A stretch of DNA of 34,225 bases from Betaproteobacteria bacterium (GCA_005884455.1 VBCH01000218.1:1-34225); one strand, 5' to 3'. Shown: positions 1 to 9,756, numbered from the stretch's first letter. Made by a program: numbers and translations. The notes: a model not told the origin generated them from the letters alone.

Positions 1-883
1 AGAGCGCGATGACCGCGATCACCCCAGCGAATCCCAGCTCTTCGCCGATCACGGCGAGCAGGAAGTCGGTATGCGCTTCCGGAAGATAGAGGAGCTTCTC
101 GACGCTCGCCCCCAATCCGACGCCGAACCACTCGCCACGGCCGAATGCGATCAGCGCGTGCGAGAGCTGGTAGCCGCGACCGAACGGATCCGACCAGGGA
201 TCCATGAAGCCGAAGATCCGCTGCATACGGTACGGGGAAGACAGGACCAGTCCGACGAAGCCCGCTGCCATCATCACAAGCAAACCCCCGAACCACTTGC
301 CGTTCATTCCGCCGAGGAACAGGATTCCCGTGGTGATCGCCGTGATCACGACGAAAGCGCCGAAGTCGGGCTCTCGCAGCAAGAGCCAGCCGACCACCAG
401 CATCACCGCAAACATCGGGAGAAGGCCCCGTTTGAAGCTGTGCATCAGGGCGAGCTTGCGCACCGTGTAGTCGGCTGCGTAGAGAACGACGAACAGCTTC
501 ATGAACTCGGAGGGCTGCAGCGTTGCAGGCCCGAGCGAGAGCCAGCGACGCGCGCCGTTGACTTCCCGGCCCAGTCCGGGAGCTAGCAGCAGGGCGAGCA
601 GCGCGACACCGAGCACGAAAAGCCACGGCGCCGCCTGCTGCCAGAAACGCATGGGCACCTGAAAAGCGACCATCCCGGCGAACAGGCTCGCCGCGAGAAA
701 CAGCGCGTGCCGCTCGAGAAAGTACGCGGACTTCCCGCCGGTGAACTTGCTCGCCTCGGCCATCGCGATCGAAGAGGAGTACACCATCACCATTCCGAAC
801 GTAAGCAGGAGAAGCGCCGCCCACAGCACGCCGCTGTCGTACTCGGCAAGCGGCGCTCGACCCGGGCTAATGCTTCGGAGCAT
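1..883 (-). CDS. ftsW: FtsW, lipid II polymerase/division SEDS protein (partial, 3' end beyond window)
   Basis: SEDS-family membrane glycosyltransferase that polymerises lipid II at the septum together with FtsI. Translating the minus strand from ATG at 883 gives about 294 residues with no stop before the left edge; the usual length is near 390, so the C-terminus is missing. Visible features are a short cytoplasmic N-terminus, a first helix containing MVMVYSSS, several further hydrophobic helices, the NGARRWLSLG and QPSEFMK signatures, REPDFG, and the extracytoplasmic PYRMQRIFGFMDPW and GRGYQ segments. The start lies inside the end of murD (17-bp overlap), which supports translational coupling. 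This is the last dcw gene visible; murG and ddl/ftsQAZ would be expected beyond the edge. Confidence 0.95.
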   Translation of the reverse strand, partial: MLRSISPGRAPLAEYDSGVLWAALLLLTFGMVMVYSSSIAMAEASKFTGGKSAYFLERHALFLAASLFAGMVAFQVPMRFWQQAAPWLFVLGVALLALLLAPGLGREVNGARRWLSLGPATLQPSEFMKLFVVLYAADYTVRKLALMHSFKRGLLPMFAVMLVVGWLLLREPDFGAFVVITAITTGILFLGGMNGKWFGGLLVMMAAGFVGLVLSSPYRMQRIFGFMDPWSDPFGRGYQLSHALIAFGRGEWFGVGLGASVEKLLYLPEAHTDFLLAVIGEELGFAGVIAVIAL

Positions 884-2252
884 CGATGACTCTTTCCACC
901 GCAAGGCGAAACACTTCTCCCCGGTGCCTGTAGTCACGGAACATGTCGAAGCTCGCGCATGCGGGCGAAAGGAGCACCGCATCACCCGGGAACGCCGCCT
1001 GCGCAGCCAGCGCCACCGCCTGGTCCATGGATGCGGCGCGTCGGATCGGGACGCCGGCACCTGAAACCGCCGCTTCGATCAAGGGTGCGTCGCGGCCGAT
1101 CAGCACCAGCGCGCGCGCCGAGCGTTCGATGGCGCTCCTCAGCGGGGAAAAGTCCTGCCCCTTACCATCGCCTCCGGCGATGAGGACCAGTCTTGTGTCG
1201 CCCTGCGCGAGCCCGGCAAGCGCCGCAACGGTCGAGCCGACGTTGGTGCCTTTGGAATCGTCGTACCAGCGCACCCCGTCCCCTTCCCCGATCAGCTCGA
1301 CGCGATGCGGAAGCCCCTTGAACTCGCGCAGCGCCCCAACCAGGGGCGCGAGCGGCAAAGCGAGCGCGCGGCACAGCGCGAGCGCGGCGAGTGCGTTCGC
1401 GGCATTGTGCAATCCGGCGAGCTTCATTTCCCGCACCGCAAGGAGCGCATTCGCGCCTTGCGCGAGCCAGGACTCCCCGCCCCGCTCGAGCAGACCCCAG
1501 TCCTCCGCGCGCCGCGGCGCGTCGAAGCCGAAGGTGCGCGTTCTCCTGCCTCGCAGCGCCATTGCGAGGCTGCGCGGGTCGTCGCGGTTGAGCACCTGCA
1601 TGCCGTCGCCTGAGAAGACCCGCGACTTGGCGCGAGCGTAATCGTCGATGCCGCGGTAACGGTCCAGATGGTCTTCGGTGATGTTGAGTACCGCGGCTGC
1701 GTCTGCCGCGAGCGAGGTGGTCGTCTCGAGCTGGAAGCTCGAGACCTCCAGCACCCACAAGCTCGCGGCGCGCCCTGCATCCTCGCGACGCATGAGCGCG
1801 TCCAGCACCGCAGGCCCGATGTTTCCAGCGACCTCACAGTCGACCCCCGCCGCTCTCGCCATCGCGCCGGCGAGCGCAGCCACGGTGCTTTTACCGTTGG
1901 TGCCCGTCACCGCGATGATCTGCGCGCGACGCTCCCGGAGCGCCTGCGCGAACAACTCGATGTCGCCTGCGATCTCCATGCCCGCATTGAGCGCGCGCCT
2001 CACCGCGGGCTCTGCAAGCGGCACGCCCGGGCTGATGGCGACGAGCTCGATGTCGGCGAACATTTCCTCCCGGAAGGGGCCGCAACTGGCCGGAACAGAC
2101 GGCAGCGAGCGCTTGAGCTCCGCGAGTCGCGGCGGTGCCGCGCGAGTATCGGCGACCCGCACCGACGCGCCCTGTCGCGCGAGCCACTTCGCCATCGAAA
2201 GACCCGTGTCACCCAAACCGAGCACCAGCACCTTTCTGCCTGCGAAATTCAC
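867..2252 (-). CDS. murD: UDP-N-acetylmuramoyl-L-alanine--D-glutamate ligase
   Basis: Cytoplasmic Mur ligase adding D-Glu to UDP-MurNAc-L-Ala. The 461-residue product has an N-terminal Rossmann-like UDP-binding region ([10 protein letters not shown], about residues 8-17), the ATP P-loop GTNGKS (about 117-122), a central ligase domain with the [10 protein letters not shown] signature, and a C-terminal domain with DDSKGTN. Length is normal for MurD. The frame is open further upstream, but the GTG at 2252 is chosen because it overlaps the mraY stop as GTGA and gives the standard MurD N-terminus; the upstream extension is read from within mraY and resembles nothing. Stop TAG at 867 overlaps ftsW. 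Confidence 0.96.
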   Translation of the reverse strand: MNFAGRKVLVLGLGDTGLSMAKWLARQGASVRVADTRAAPPRLAELKRSLPSVPASCGPFREEMFADIELVAISPGVPLAEPAVRRALNAGMEIAGDIELFAQALRERRAQIIAVTGTNGKSTVAALAGAMARAAGVDCEVAGNIGPAVLDALMRREDAGRAASLWVLEVSSFQLETTTSLAADAAAVLNITEDHLDRYRGIDDYARAKSRVFSGDGMQVLNRDDPRSLAMALRGRRTRTFGFDAPRRAEDWGLLERGGESWLAQGANALLAVREMKLAGLHNAANALAALALCRALALPLAPLVGALREFKGLPHRVELIGEGDGVRWYDDSKGTNVGSTVAALAGLAQGDTRLVLIAGGDGKGQDFSPLRSAIERSARALVLIGRDAPLIEAAVSGAGVPIRRAASMDQAVALAAQAAFPGDAVLLSPACASFDMFRDYRHRGEVFRLAVERVIDAPKH

Positions 2253-3403
2253 CGCAGCTTCAAAGTAGACAGACCGAACAGGACCAGCATCATGGTGATG
2301 ATCCAGAACCGCACGACGACCTGCGACTCCTTCCACCCGGAGAGCTCGTAGTGGTGATGGAGCGGCGCCATTCGGAAAATGCGTTTCCCCCCGCTCCACT
2401 TGTAATAGAGCACCTGGAGCATCACCGAGAGCGTTTCCGCCACGAACACGCCGCCCATGATGAAAAGCACGATCTCCTGCCGGACGATCACCGCGACAGT
2501 GCCGAGCGCGGCGCCCAGGGAAAGCGCACCCACGTCGCCCATGAAGACGTCGGCGGGGTACGCGTTGAACCAGAGAAAACCCAGGCCCGCACCGACGAGC
2601 GCCCCGCAGAACACCGTGAGCTCCGCGGCCCCGGGGATGTAGGGAAAGAGCAGATAGCGGGAGTAGTCCACCCGCCCCGTGACCATCGCGAACACCCCAA
2701 GGCCGCCCGCGACCATCACCGCCGGCATGATGGCGAGCCCGTCCAGCCCGTCGGTCAAGTTGACCGCGTTCGAGGTCCCGACGATGACGAAGTAGCTGAG
2801 TGTGATGAAGCCGAAAACGCCGAGCGGGTAGGCGATGTTCTTGAAGAACGGCACGATCAGGTCGGCGTTGGGCGGAAGGTCCATGGAAAATCCGCTCCCC
2901 ACCCAGGCCATAAAGAAGTCCAGGATCTTCCCCGTGCTCGGGGCCGACACGGCGAAGGCGAGATAGGTTGCTGCGACGAGGCCGATCAGCGATTGCCAGA
3001 CGAATTTCGCTTTCGGCGAAAGACCCTTAGGATTGTTCTTCACGACCTTGCGGTAGTCGTCGATCCAGCCGATCGCGCCGAAGCCGAAGGTGACCACCAG
3101 CACGACCCAGACGAACCGGTTGCTGAGGTCTCCCCACAAGAGCGTGGTGATCAGGATGGACAGCAGCACGAGCGCCCCGCCCATGGTGGGCGTGCCCGCC
3201 TTGGTGAGGTGGGACTGGGGGCCGTCGTCGCGCACCGCCTGGCCGATCTTGTAGGCGGTGAGCTTGCGGATCACCAGCGGACCGGCGAGCAGCGAGATCG
3301 CGAGCGCGGTGAGCGTCGCGAGCACCGCGCGCAGCGTGATGTACTGAAACACGTTGAACGCGCGCACGTCCTGGGCGAGCCATTGGGTGAGGGCGAGGAG
3401 CAT
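2249..3403 (-). CDS. mraY: Phospho-N-acetylmuramoyl-pentapeptide-transferase
   Basis: Integral membrane enzyme that makes lipid I from UDP-MurNAc-pentapeptide and undecaprenyl phosphate. The 384-residue product has about ten hydrophobic helices, the AGTPTMGG signature (about 69-76), the catalytic Asp pair D115-D116 in [19 protein letters not shown] and the PLHHHYE loop near the C-terminus. It is longer than E. coli MraY (360 aa), as is usual in betaproteobacteria. The ATG at 3403 directly abuts the murF stop (3404) and is preceded by a strong AGGAGG within the end of murF. The TGA stop overlaps the murD GTG start. Confidence 0.97.
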   Translation of the reverse strand: MLLALTQWLAQDVRAFNVFQYITLRAVLATLTALAISLLAGPLVIRKLTAYKIGQAVRDDGPQSHLTKAGTPTMGGALVLLSILITTLLWGDLSNRFVWVVLVVTFGFGAIGWIDDYRKVVKNNPKGLSPKAKFVWQSLIGLVAATYLAFAVSAPSTGKILDFFMAWVGSGFSMDLPPNADLIVPFFKNIAYPLGVFGFITLSYFVIVGTSNAVNLTDGLDGLAIMPAVMVAGGLGVFAMVTGRVDYSRYLLFPYIPGAAELTVFCGALVGAGLGFLWFNAYPADVFMGDVGALSLGAALGTVAVIVRQEIVLFIMGGVFVAETLSVMLQVLYYKWSGGKRIFRMAPLHHHYELSGWKESQVVVRFWIITMMLVLFGLSTLKLR

Positions 3404-4774
3404 CTAGTGCCCTCCTGCTGAAGAGGACTCGCCGGCCAGGGCCTGGACGACCTGTTCCATGCGCATGAAGCGCGAGCCTTTTACGAGCATCGTGGTCTGC
3501 GGCCGCAGCTCCGCTTGAGCTGCGGAGATCAAGGCCCCCACCGTGGCGAAGTGTCGAGCCCCTTCTCCGAAGGCGGCGACGCAGGCGGAAGACAGCTCTC
3601 CGACGGCCAACAGACGGTCTATGCCGCGCTCGCGCGCGTAATGGCCGATCTCCTGATGGAATTCCGCTCCGCGCTCGCCCACCTCCGCCATGTCGCCCAG
3701 CAGGAGGATCTTCACGCCGCCTTCCGCGGCAAGCACGTCGATCGCGGCGCGGACCGAATCCGGATTGGCGTTGTAGCTGTCGTCGATCAGCTTCGTCCCC
3801 GAAGAAGCGGTCCGCCGCTGCATGCGTCCGCCGACCGGACTGAACGCCGCGAGGCCCCGCGCCACCGTTTCGAGGCTTGCGCCCGCGGCCAGGGCGCACG
3901 CGGCAGCAGCTAAGGCGTTCAGAACGTTGTGCCGCCCGTCGACATGGAGCTCGACCCGGGTGGCACCCTGCGGAGTGCGCAGATCTATCTCGCTTCCAAA
4001 ATGCGTGAAGCGGTGGCGACCGCGCACCTGTGCAGGTTTCTCGAGTCCGAAGTCCCGGATGCGCCTGCCCGCTAAGAGCCCGCGCCAGTAGCCGGAGAAT
4101 TCGTCGTCCGCATTGATCACGGCCGTGCCCTCGGGCCGCATCGCTGCGAACACCGTGCCGTGCTCGCGCGCGACCTCCGCGACGCCCTTCATGAACTCCT
4201 GGTGTTCACGCTGGGCGTTGTTGATGAGTGCGACTGTTGGAGAGGCGATAGCGGCAAGGGTGGCGGTCTCCCCCGGATGATTGACTCCCAGCTCGACTAC
4301 CGCTGCGCGGTGGTTCCGGCGCAGTCTCAGCAACGTCAGCGGCAGGCCGATGTCGTTGTTGAGGTTGCCCTCGGTCGCGAGCGCGTGCGTCTCGCCGAAA
4401 TGCTCGCGTAGGACCGCCGCGATCATCTCCTTCACCGTGGTCTTGCCATTGGAGCCGCTGACCGCCACCAGCGGAATGTCGAAGCGCCCGCGCCAATGCG
4501 CGGCGAGCCGCCCGAGCGCGAGACGCGAGTTTTCGACGACGAGAAACGGAACCTCCTCCTCGGAAGCATCGGGATCCTCGACGATCGCTGCGGCGGCTCC
4601 CCGTTCCTTTGCGGCCCCGATGAATCGGCGCCCGTCGAATCGCTCGCCGCGCAGAGCGATGAACAGCGCGCCCCGCTCGAGCGTGCGGCTGTCGGTCGAC
4701 ACGGAATCGAAGCGGACATCCTCCCCGACGAGGCGCGCCCCGATTGCGGTCGCGGCCTCGCCCAGGCTCATCAT
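3404..4774 (-). CDS. murF: UDP-N-acetylmuramoyl-tripeptide--D-alanyl-D-alanine ligase
   Basis: Mur ligase adding D-Ala-D-Ala to the UDP-MurNAc tripeptide. The N-terminal domain contains STDSRTL and ALRGERFDG, then the P-loop GSNGKTT, the central-domain VELGVNHPGE, and the C-terminal DDSYNANPDS signature. About 456 residues, normal for the family. The start is ambiguous: ATGs lie at 4783, 4774 and 4771. The ATG at 4774 overlaps the murE TGA as ATGA, and a GGAG sits just upstream, so I prefer 4774 (4771 is better spaced from GGAG); 4783 would add three residues. Stop TAG abuts the mraY ATG. Confidence 0.96.
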   Translation of the reverse strand: MMSLGEAATAIGARLVGEDVRFDSVSTDSRTLERGALFIALRGERFDGRRFIGAAKERGAAAAIVEDPDASEEEVPFLVVENSRLALGRLAAHWRGRFDIPLVAVSGSNGKTTVKEMIAAVLREHFGETHALATEGNLNNDIGLPLTLLRLRRNHRAAVVELGVNHPGETATLAAIASPTVALINNAQREHQEFMKGVAEVAREHGTVFAAMRPEGTAVINADDEFSGYWRGLLAGRRIRDFGLEKPAQVRGRHRFTHFGSEIDLRTPQGATRVELHVDGRHNVLNALAAAACALAAGASLETVARGLAAFSPVGGRMQRRTASSGTKLIDDSYNANPDSVRAAIDVLAAEGGVKILLLGDMAEVGERGAEFHQEIGHYARERGIDRLLAVGELSSACVAAFGEGARHFATVGALISAAQAELRPQTTMLVKGSRFMRMEQVVQALAGESSSAGGH

Positions 4775-6282
4775 CGGCTCCATCGCGCGAGCGCTTCTTC
4801 GGCTTCGAGCGCATCGGAGAAACGCAGTCGGCGACCAGCGATTTCCTGGTACTTTTCGTGACCTTTCCCGGCGATGAGCACGACGTCATCAGCGCTCGCC
4901 GAGGCGATCGCCCGCGCGATCGCCGTTCGCCGATCCTCCACGGCTTCGTGCGCGACGGGGATGGCAGCGGTGATTTCGGCGATGATGGCGGCAGGATCCT
5001 CGCCGCGCGGATTGTCGCTCGTCACCGTGATCGCATCGGCGTGCCGCGATGCGACCGCCCCCATCAGCGGCCGCTTGCCGCGGTCGCGCTCGCCTCCGCA
5101 GCCGAACACGGCCACCAGGCGTCCACCGCTCGCCCGGGCGACGTCCTTCAGCGCGATCAGGGTCTTTTCGAGCGCGTCAGGCGTGTGTGCATAGTCGACC
5201 ACCACGAGAGGCCTGCCGCCTCCGCCCAGGCGCTGCATGCGTCCCTCCACCGGCTGCAGGTCTGCGAGCACCGCCGTGGCGCGCTCGAAGGGCACTCCGG
5301 AGACGAGCATCGTCGCGAGGACTCCCAGCAGGTTGGACACGTTGAAGCGCCCCAGCAAGGTGCTCTCGATGCGCGCCTCGCCCCAGGAACTCTTGACATC
5401 GAATGCGATGCCCTTCGACGACACTTCGATCGCATGCGCCTCAGCGTGGCTCTCGAGTCCCGCCCGGGCCGCGACTCCCGCGAAACAACTGTAGCCGGCG
5501 CGGTTCAGGCCGCGCCCGGCGAGCATTCGGGCGAGCCGCGCTCCCTGCACGTCGTCCAGATTGAGCACGGCGTGCTTGAGCCCCGGCACTTCGAACAGGC
5601 GCTGTTTCGCGCGCGCATAGTTCTCCATGTCGCCGTGATAGTCGAGGTGATCGCGCGAGAGATTGGTGAACAGGGCGGCCCCGAAAGCGACACCGTTGAC
5701 GCGCCCCTGCTCGAGGCCGATCGAGGTGACTTCCATCGCCACGCCCTGCGCCCCCGTGGCCAGCAATTGGGCAAGCGAACGGTGGAGCGCGACCGCGTCC
5801 GGCGTGGTGTTGACTCCAGCATCGAATTTTCCAGGCTCCTTGCTTCCCGGGAGGGCCGGGAAGCCCGTGCCCAGAGTGCCGATCACTGCGGTTCGGGCAC
5901 CACACGCTCCGCACGCCTGGGCGATCCAGTGGCTGCACGAGGTTTTGCCGTTGGTCCCCGTCACGCCCATCGTCCACAGTTTCTCCGAGGGACGTCCGTA
6001 GACTTCGTGCGCAAGAACCCCGGCGAGCCCGCGCAGATTTCCGACCCCGACGTTGGGCACGCGCCAGGCAGCGTTCCATTCGAAGCCTTCGCTTTCCCAC
6101 AGAACGGCGGCGGCGCCGCGCTCGAGCGCACCCGGAATGAAGTCGCGCCCGTCGTGGCGGGCACCCGGGTAGGCGAGAAACACCTCCCCCGCGGCCAGTG
6201 TCCGGCTGTCTACGGCGAGGCCCGTCATGCGCGCCCCCTGCGCAGCGAGTCGCTGCCGGATGTGTTCGACCTGATCTCGCAC
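4771..6282 (-). CDS. murE: UDP-N-acetylmuramoyl-tripeptide synthetase, meso-DAP adding
   Basis: Mur ligase adding the third stem-peptide residue. About 503 residues from GTG 6282: the N-terminal domain has AVDSRTL (about 23-29), P-loop GTNGKT (about 109-114), LSRDHLDYHG, and YAHTPDAL in the C-terminal half. The SDNPRGEDP segment carries the DNPR motif known to specify meso-diaminopimelate rather than lysine, as expected for a Gram-negative. The frame stays open far upstream through ftsI, but the GTG at 6282, two bases after the ftsI stop and behind an AAGGAAAG-like site, gives the normal MurE N-terminus. There is no good ATG near it. Confidence 0.95.
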   Translation of the reverse strand: MRDQVEHIRQRLAAQGARMTGLAVDSRTLAAGEVFLAYPGARHDGRDFIPGALERGAAAVLWESEGFEWNAAWRVPNVGVGNLRGLAGVLAHEVYGRPSEKLWTMGVTGTNGKTSCSHWIAQACGACGARTAVIGTLGTGFPALPGSKEPGKFDAGVNTTPDAVALHRSLAQLLATGAQGVAMEVTSIGLEQGRVNGVAFGAALFTNLSRDHLDYHGDMENYARAKQRLFEVPGLKHAVLNLDDVQGARLARMLAGRGLNRAGYSCFAGVAARAGLESHAEAHAIEVSSKGIAFDVKSSWGEARIESTLLGRFNVSNLLGVLATMLVSGVPFERATAVLADLQPVEGRMQRLGGGGRPLVVVDYAHTPDALEKTLIALKDVARASGGRLVAVFGCGGERDRGKRPLMGAVASRHADAITVTSDNPRGEDPAAIIAEITAAIPVAHEAVEDRRTAIARAIASASADDVVLIAGKGHEKYQEIAGRRLRFSDALEAEEALARWSR

Positions 6283-6284
6283 AC

Positions 6285-8015
6285 TTAAACGCTTTCCTTC
6301 ACTTCCTCTCCTTCGGGGGGCAGCTCGATCGGCTGCATCGGCGCGTCGGGGGGCACGTCGAGCACGCGCAGCGCCCCCGCCATCACCTGCGCAAATACCG
6401 GCGCGGCCACGGTCCCGCCGTAGTAGCGACCGGCCGAGGGCTCGTCGATCATGACTGCGATCACGAGGCGCGGGTGCGAGGCGGGCGCGAAGCCGACGAA
6501 CGAGGAGACGTACTTGTCGGCGGCATAGATGCCGTTTTCCTGCTTGTGCGCGGTGCCCGTCTTTCCGGCGACGCGATAGCCCATGATCTGCGCGCGGGGC
6601 GCGGTGCCGCTCCGGTTGACCGCCATCTCGAGCATCGCGCGAACCGCGCCGGCAGTTCTGGGGGCCATCACGCGGCGCCCAGGGGGAGGTATGTCCACGC
6701 GAAGCATAGAGAGCGGAACCAGCCCTCCGTCGCGCGCGAAGACGCTGTAAGAGCGCGCGAGCTGCACGAGCGAGACCGATATGCCGTGCCCGTAGGACAT
6801 CGTCGCCTGCTCGATCGGTCGCCAGCTCCGGTACGGCCGGAGCCTTCCGGCAGCTTCTCCGGGAAAACCGAGGCCGGGCGCGGCGCCGAAGCCCACGTCC
6901 CGGAACATTTCCCACATCGACTCGGCAGAGAGTGCGAGCGCGATCTTCGCCGCGCCGACGTTGGAGGATTTCTGGATGACCTGCGCCACAGTGAGCGAGC
7001 GCTCGAAATGGGCGTCGTGGATGGTGGATGCCCCTATGCTCAAGCTTCCGGGCGCGATCTGGATCACTGAATCCGGTCTCACCCGCCCCCCCTCAAGAGC
7101 GAGGGCGACGGTAAAGGGTTTGAGCGTGGAACCGGGTTCGAAAGTATCGGTCAGGGCGCGGTTCCGAAGCTGCGCGCCGGCGAGCTTGTTGCGGTTGTTG
7201 GGGTTGTATGTGGGGAAATTCGCGAGTGCGAGCAGCTCGCCCGTGTCGACGTCGACGACGACGACGCCGCCCGCCTTCGCCCGGTGCTGAGCGACCGCCA
7301 CTTTCAGCTGGGTGAAAGCGAGGTTCTGGATGCGGGCGTCCAGAGCGAGAGGGAGGTCGTGCCCGTCCTGCGCATCCTTGATCGACTCGACGTCCTCGAC
7401 AGTCTGGCCGAGTCGGTCCTTGATCACCCGGCGGCTGCCGGGCTTGCCGGCGAGCCTGTCCTGAAACGCGAGCTCGACTCCCTCTTGGCCGATGTCGTCC
7501 ACGCCCGTGAAGCCGAGCACGTGCGCAGTGACCTCGCCGCTTGGGTAATAGCGCCGGTACTCGCGGTTCTGAAATAGCCCGGGGATGTGCAGACCCGCAA
7601 CGCGTTCGGCGACTTCCGGCGGGATCTGCCGTTTGAGGAAAACAAAGTCCCTGCCCGTGTCGGATAGGCGTTTTTCGATTTCCCTCGGCGACATCTCGAG
7701 CAATGCTCCCAAACGCGCAAGCTGCCGCTCGCTTGGATGCACTTCGCCCGGAATCGCCCATATCGATTTCACTGGGGTGCTGATGGCGAGTGCTTCGCCG
7801 TTGCGGTCGAGGACGCGGCCGCGGTTTGCCGGAATTTCGATAACCCGGCTGTAGCGGGACTCGCCCTTTGCCTGCAGAAAATCGTTGTTCAGGCCCTGCA
7901 GGTAGACGGCGCGGCCGAGCAGCACGGCAAAGCATCCGATGAAGACGTAGAGCAGGAGTCTCGAGCGCCACGTGGGCAGGGTGAGCGCGAGAACCGGACT
8001 GGCGGCGAAATTCAT
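6285..8015 (-). CDS. ftsI: Peptidoglycan D,D-transpeptidase FtsI (PBP3)
   Basis: Class B penicillin-binding protein that cross-links septal peptidoglycan and partners FtsW. The 576-residue product has a short cytoplasmic N-terminus, one membrane helix (about 19-40), a PBP dimerisation domain containing RGRVLDRNGE, and a transpeptidase domain with all three active-site motifs: S296-T-L-K299, S350-S-N352 and K485-T-G487. The ATG at 8015 overlaps the ftsL stop as ATGA; an in-frame extension upstream to 8120 reads into ftsL and is rejected. The C-terminus ends in an acidic tail. Nothing in the active site is unusual. Confidence 0.97.
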   Translation of the reverse strand: MNFAASPVLALTLPTWRSRLLLYVFIGCFAVLLGRAVYLQGLNNDFLQAKGESRYSRVIEIPANRGRVLDRNGEALAISTPVKSIWAIPGEVHPSERQLARLGALLEMSPREIEKRLSDTGRDFVFLKRQIPPEVAERVAGLHIPGLFQNREYRRYYPSGEVTAHVLGFTGVDDIGQEGVELAFQDRLAGKPGSRRVIKDRLGQTVEDVESIKDAQDGHDLPLALDARIQNLAFTQLKVAVAQHRAKAGGVVVVDVDTGELLALANFPTYNPNNRNKLAGAQLRNRALTDTFEPGSTLKPFTVALALEGGRVRPDSVIQIAPGSLSIGASTIHDAHFERSLTVAQVIQKSSNVGAAKIALALSAESMWEMFRDVGFGAAPGLGFPGEAAGRLRPYRSWRPIEQATMSYGHGISVSLVQLARSYSVFARDGGLVPLSMLRVDIPPPGRRVMAPRTAGAVRAMLEMAVNRSGTAPRAQIMGYRVAGKTGTAHKQENGIYAADKYVSSFVGFAPASHPRLVIAVMIDEPSAGRYYGGTVAAPVFAQVMAGALRVLDVPPDAPMQPIELPPEGEEVKESV

Positions 8016-8287
8016 TTCGCCGTCTCCTGCTGCCGTACGATGTGGAGGCGTTTCGCGTCGGGGACACGCATGTGCAGCTGGCGGCTGGCGATGCGTTCGA
8101 CGCGTGCGTGCACCGCCCACGTGCTTGCTTCGAGCTGCAGCTGACCGTATTCGACCCCGAGCTGGCGCGAACGTTCCTGCTCCTGCTCGAGCTCGCTAAA
8201 GAGCGTGCGCGCCCGGTGCTGCGAGGTCACCAAGCCTAGAGCACATGCGGTCAGCACAACCACGAGGAACAAGTTCAGGCGGGTCAT
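8012..8287 (-). CDS. ftsL: Cell division protein FtsL
   Basis: Small bitopic division protein that forms a complex with FtsB and FtsQ at the septum. The 91-residue product has one N-terminal membrane helix (about residues 5-22), then a periplasmic coiled-coil rich in Glu, Gln and Leu (about 28-60), and the closing [17 protein letters not shown] stretch resembling other betaproteobacterial FtsL proteins. Sequence identity in this family is low, so the call rests on size, topology and its position between rsmH and ftsI. ATG at 8287 overlaps the rsmH TGA, and its own TGA overlaps the ftsI ATG. Confidence 0.9.
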   Translation of the reverse strand: MTRLNLFLVVVLTACALGLVTSQHRARTLFSELEQEQERSRQLGVEYGQLQLEASTWAVHARVERIASRQLHMRVPDAKRLHIVRQQETAK

Positions 8288-9225
8288 GGCGGGCTTGAAG
8301 CAAGTTTCTCGGCGACGCGCAGCTTGGCGCTCCTCGCTCGGGGATTGGCCTTGATTTCCTCGTGGCTGGGCCTTACGGGCCGACCGACGATGCGCAGCTT
8401 CGGAGGCGGCAGCTCCCGGGCTCTTACGGGCAGACGCTCGGGCAAGGTGGGCCGCGCGGCGCCGCGCATAAAGTTCTTTACGATGCGGTCCTCGAGTGAA
8501 TGGAAGCTGATCACGGCGAGGCGTCCATGCGAATCGAGGACAGCGAGCGCTTGCGGCAGCGCTAGCGACAACTCCTCAAGCTCCTGATTGACGTGAATCC
8601 GTAGAGCCTGAAACGTCCGCGTCGCCGGATCCTGCCCCGGTTCACGCGTCCGGGCGGACGCAGCCACGAGAGCGGCAAGTTCCCCGGTCCGCCGGATAGG
8701 CCCTCTTCGCCTAGCAGCAACAATCGCCTTTGCAATCTGTTTAGCAAACCGTTCTTCGCCATAGCCGCTCAGCACCCCCCTGATCTCGGACTCGTCCGCC
8801 CGTTCGAGCCACTCGGACGCGCTTTGACCCCGCGTGGGGTCCATGCGCATGTCGAGCGGCCCGTCGGACCGGAAGCTGAAGCCGCGCTGCGGGTCATCGA
8901 GCTGGGGCGAGGACACGCCCAGATCGAACAGCACGCCATCGACACCGCCCGCGCGCAGCGCGGTCAGCCTCGCCTGCAATTCGCTGAAGCACGCCTGGAC
9001 GGGCGTAAAGCGCGGGTCGCGTATCCCGCGAGCAGCCGCGATCGCCTCCGGATCCCGGTCCACTCCGATTAGCCGGCCTCGGGGTCCCAGTCGCTCCAGA
9101 ATCAAGCGGCTGTGGCCGCCTCTGCCGAATGTCGCGTCCACGAAAGTGCCGTCGCTCCGTGATTCGATCGCGAGCGCATCGACTGCCGGGCGGAGGAGAA
9201 CGGGAAGGTGCGCATCGGCGCTCAC
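8284..9225 (-). CDS. rsmH: 16S rRNA (cytosine(1402)-N(4))-methyltransferase
   Basis: SAM-dependent methyltransferase (formerly MraW) for N4 of C1402 in 16S rRNA. The 313-residue product starts with the typical H-x-PVLL segment, then the SAM-binding DATFGRGGH (30-38), [27 protein letters not shown], and [16 protein letters not shown] near the end. All are RsmH signatures and the length is normal. The start is GTG at 9225, overlapping the mraZ stop as GTGA, which suggests re-initiation of translation. Confidence 0.97.
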   Translation of the reverse strand: MSADAHLPVLLRPAVDALAIESRSDGTFVDATFGRGGHSRLILERLGPRGRLIGVDRDPEAIAAARGIRDPRFTPVQACFSELQARLTALRAGGVDGVLFDLGVSSPQLDDPQRGFSFRSDGPLDMRMDPTRGQSASEWLERADESEIRGVLSGYGEERFAKQIAKAIVAARRRGPIRRTGELAALVAASARTREPGQDPATRTFQALRIHVNQELEELSLALPQALAVLDSHGRLAVISFHSLEDRIVKNFMRGAARPTLPERLPVRARELPPPKLRIVGRPVRPSHEEIKANPRARSAKLRVAEKLASSPP

Positions 9226-9665
9226 AGCGAGAAGTTTTCTGTGCCCGGTGGCGGGTCAGTGCCCACTTGCGCGAGACCCCGCGCAAGACGTTCCTCCCAC
9301 GCTGCAATGTCCCAGATCTCGAAGTGGCTCCCCTGCCCCACGAGCATCACGTCCTTTTTCAATCCTGCGAATTTGCGCAATGCGGGTGAGACGAGGATGC
9401 GCCCTTGAGCATCGAGCTCCAGCTCTTCGGCGAAGCCGACCAGCAGTCGCTGCCACCAACGCGCTTGCTCGTTGAAGCTGGAGAGCGCCTGAACTTTGGC
9501 GCCGATCGGTTCCCAGGCGACGCGTGGATAGAGAAGCAGACAGCTATCGGGGTGAGCGGTGAGAACCACCGCGCGCCCTCCCGATAACAAGGCGTCCCGG
9601 TACCGGGTAGGCACAGCAAGCCTTCCCTTGGCGTCGAGACTCAGCTCTGTCGCCCCCTGAAGCAA
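9222..9665 (-). CDS. mraZ: Transcriptional regulator MraZ
   Basis: DNA-binding regulator of the dcw cluster. The 147-residue product carries two SpoVT-AbrB-like halves, each with the family D-x-x-G-R core: [13 protein letters not shown] near the N-terminus and [13 protein letters not shown] in the second half. The start is TTG at 9665; this gives the standard MraZ N-terminus ([15 protein letters not shown]) and follows an AGGGGGA-like ribosome binding site. It is the first gene of the cluster and overlaps rsmH by 4 bp. In E. coli MraZ represses its own promoter through TGGGN repeats; comparable boxes lie just upstream here. Confidence 0.95.
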   Translation of the reverse strand: MLQGATELSLDAKGRLAVPTRYRDALLSGGRAVVLTAHPDSCLLLYPRVAWEPIGAKVQALSSFNEQARWWQRLLVGFAEELELDAQGRILVSPALRKFAGLKKDVMLVGQGSHFEIWDIAAWEERLARGLAQVGTDPPPGTENFSL

Positions 9666-9693
9666 CGGTCCCCCTTCGCGTGGCGGAATGGAA

Positions 9694-9708
9694 CGCCACA
9701 GTTCTCCA
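9694..9708 (-). promoter_or_regulatory. Candidate MraZ operator (two TGGNG boxes)
   Basis: On the minus strand TGGAG (9708-9704) and TGGCG (9698-9694) lie exactly 10 bp apart, one helical turn, between the predicted transcription start (about 9721) and mraZ. Known MraZ sites are TGGGN repeats separated by 5 nt, the same geometry. The match is inexact (A or C replaces the third G). A GTGGCG/CGCCAC inverted repeat (9680-9685 / 9694-9699) overlaps the second box. Confidence 0.45.
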
Positions 9709-9727
9709 CTAAAATCTACTTCTCACC

Positions 9728-9756
9728 ACTCTAGAGGAAACAGAGGAGGCGGTCAA
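9728..9756 (-). promoter_or_regulatory. Sigma70-type promoter of the dcw cluster
   Basis: On the minus strand, -35 TTGACC (9756-9751) and -10 TAGAGT (9733-9728) are separated by exactly 17 bp. The DNA just upstream of the -35 is AT-rich (AAAAATTT), like an UP element. Expected start of transcription is near 9721, giving a leader of about 55 nt before the mraZ TTG. Confidence 0.7.

Noticed and set aside
4744-6288. Long plus-strand open frame (about 514 codons) antisense to murE
   Set aside because: It mirrors the high-GC murE codon pattern, its product is Arg/His/Gly-rich without any domain, and the minus strand holds a clear Mur ligase.
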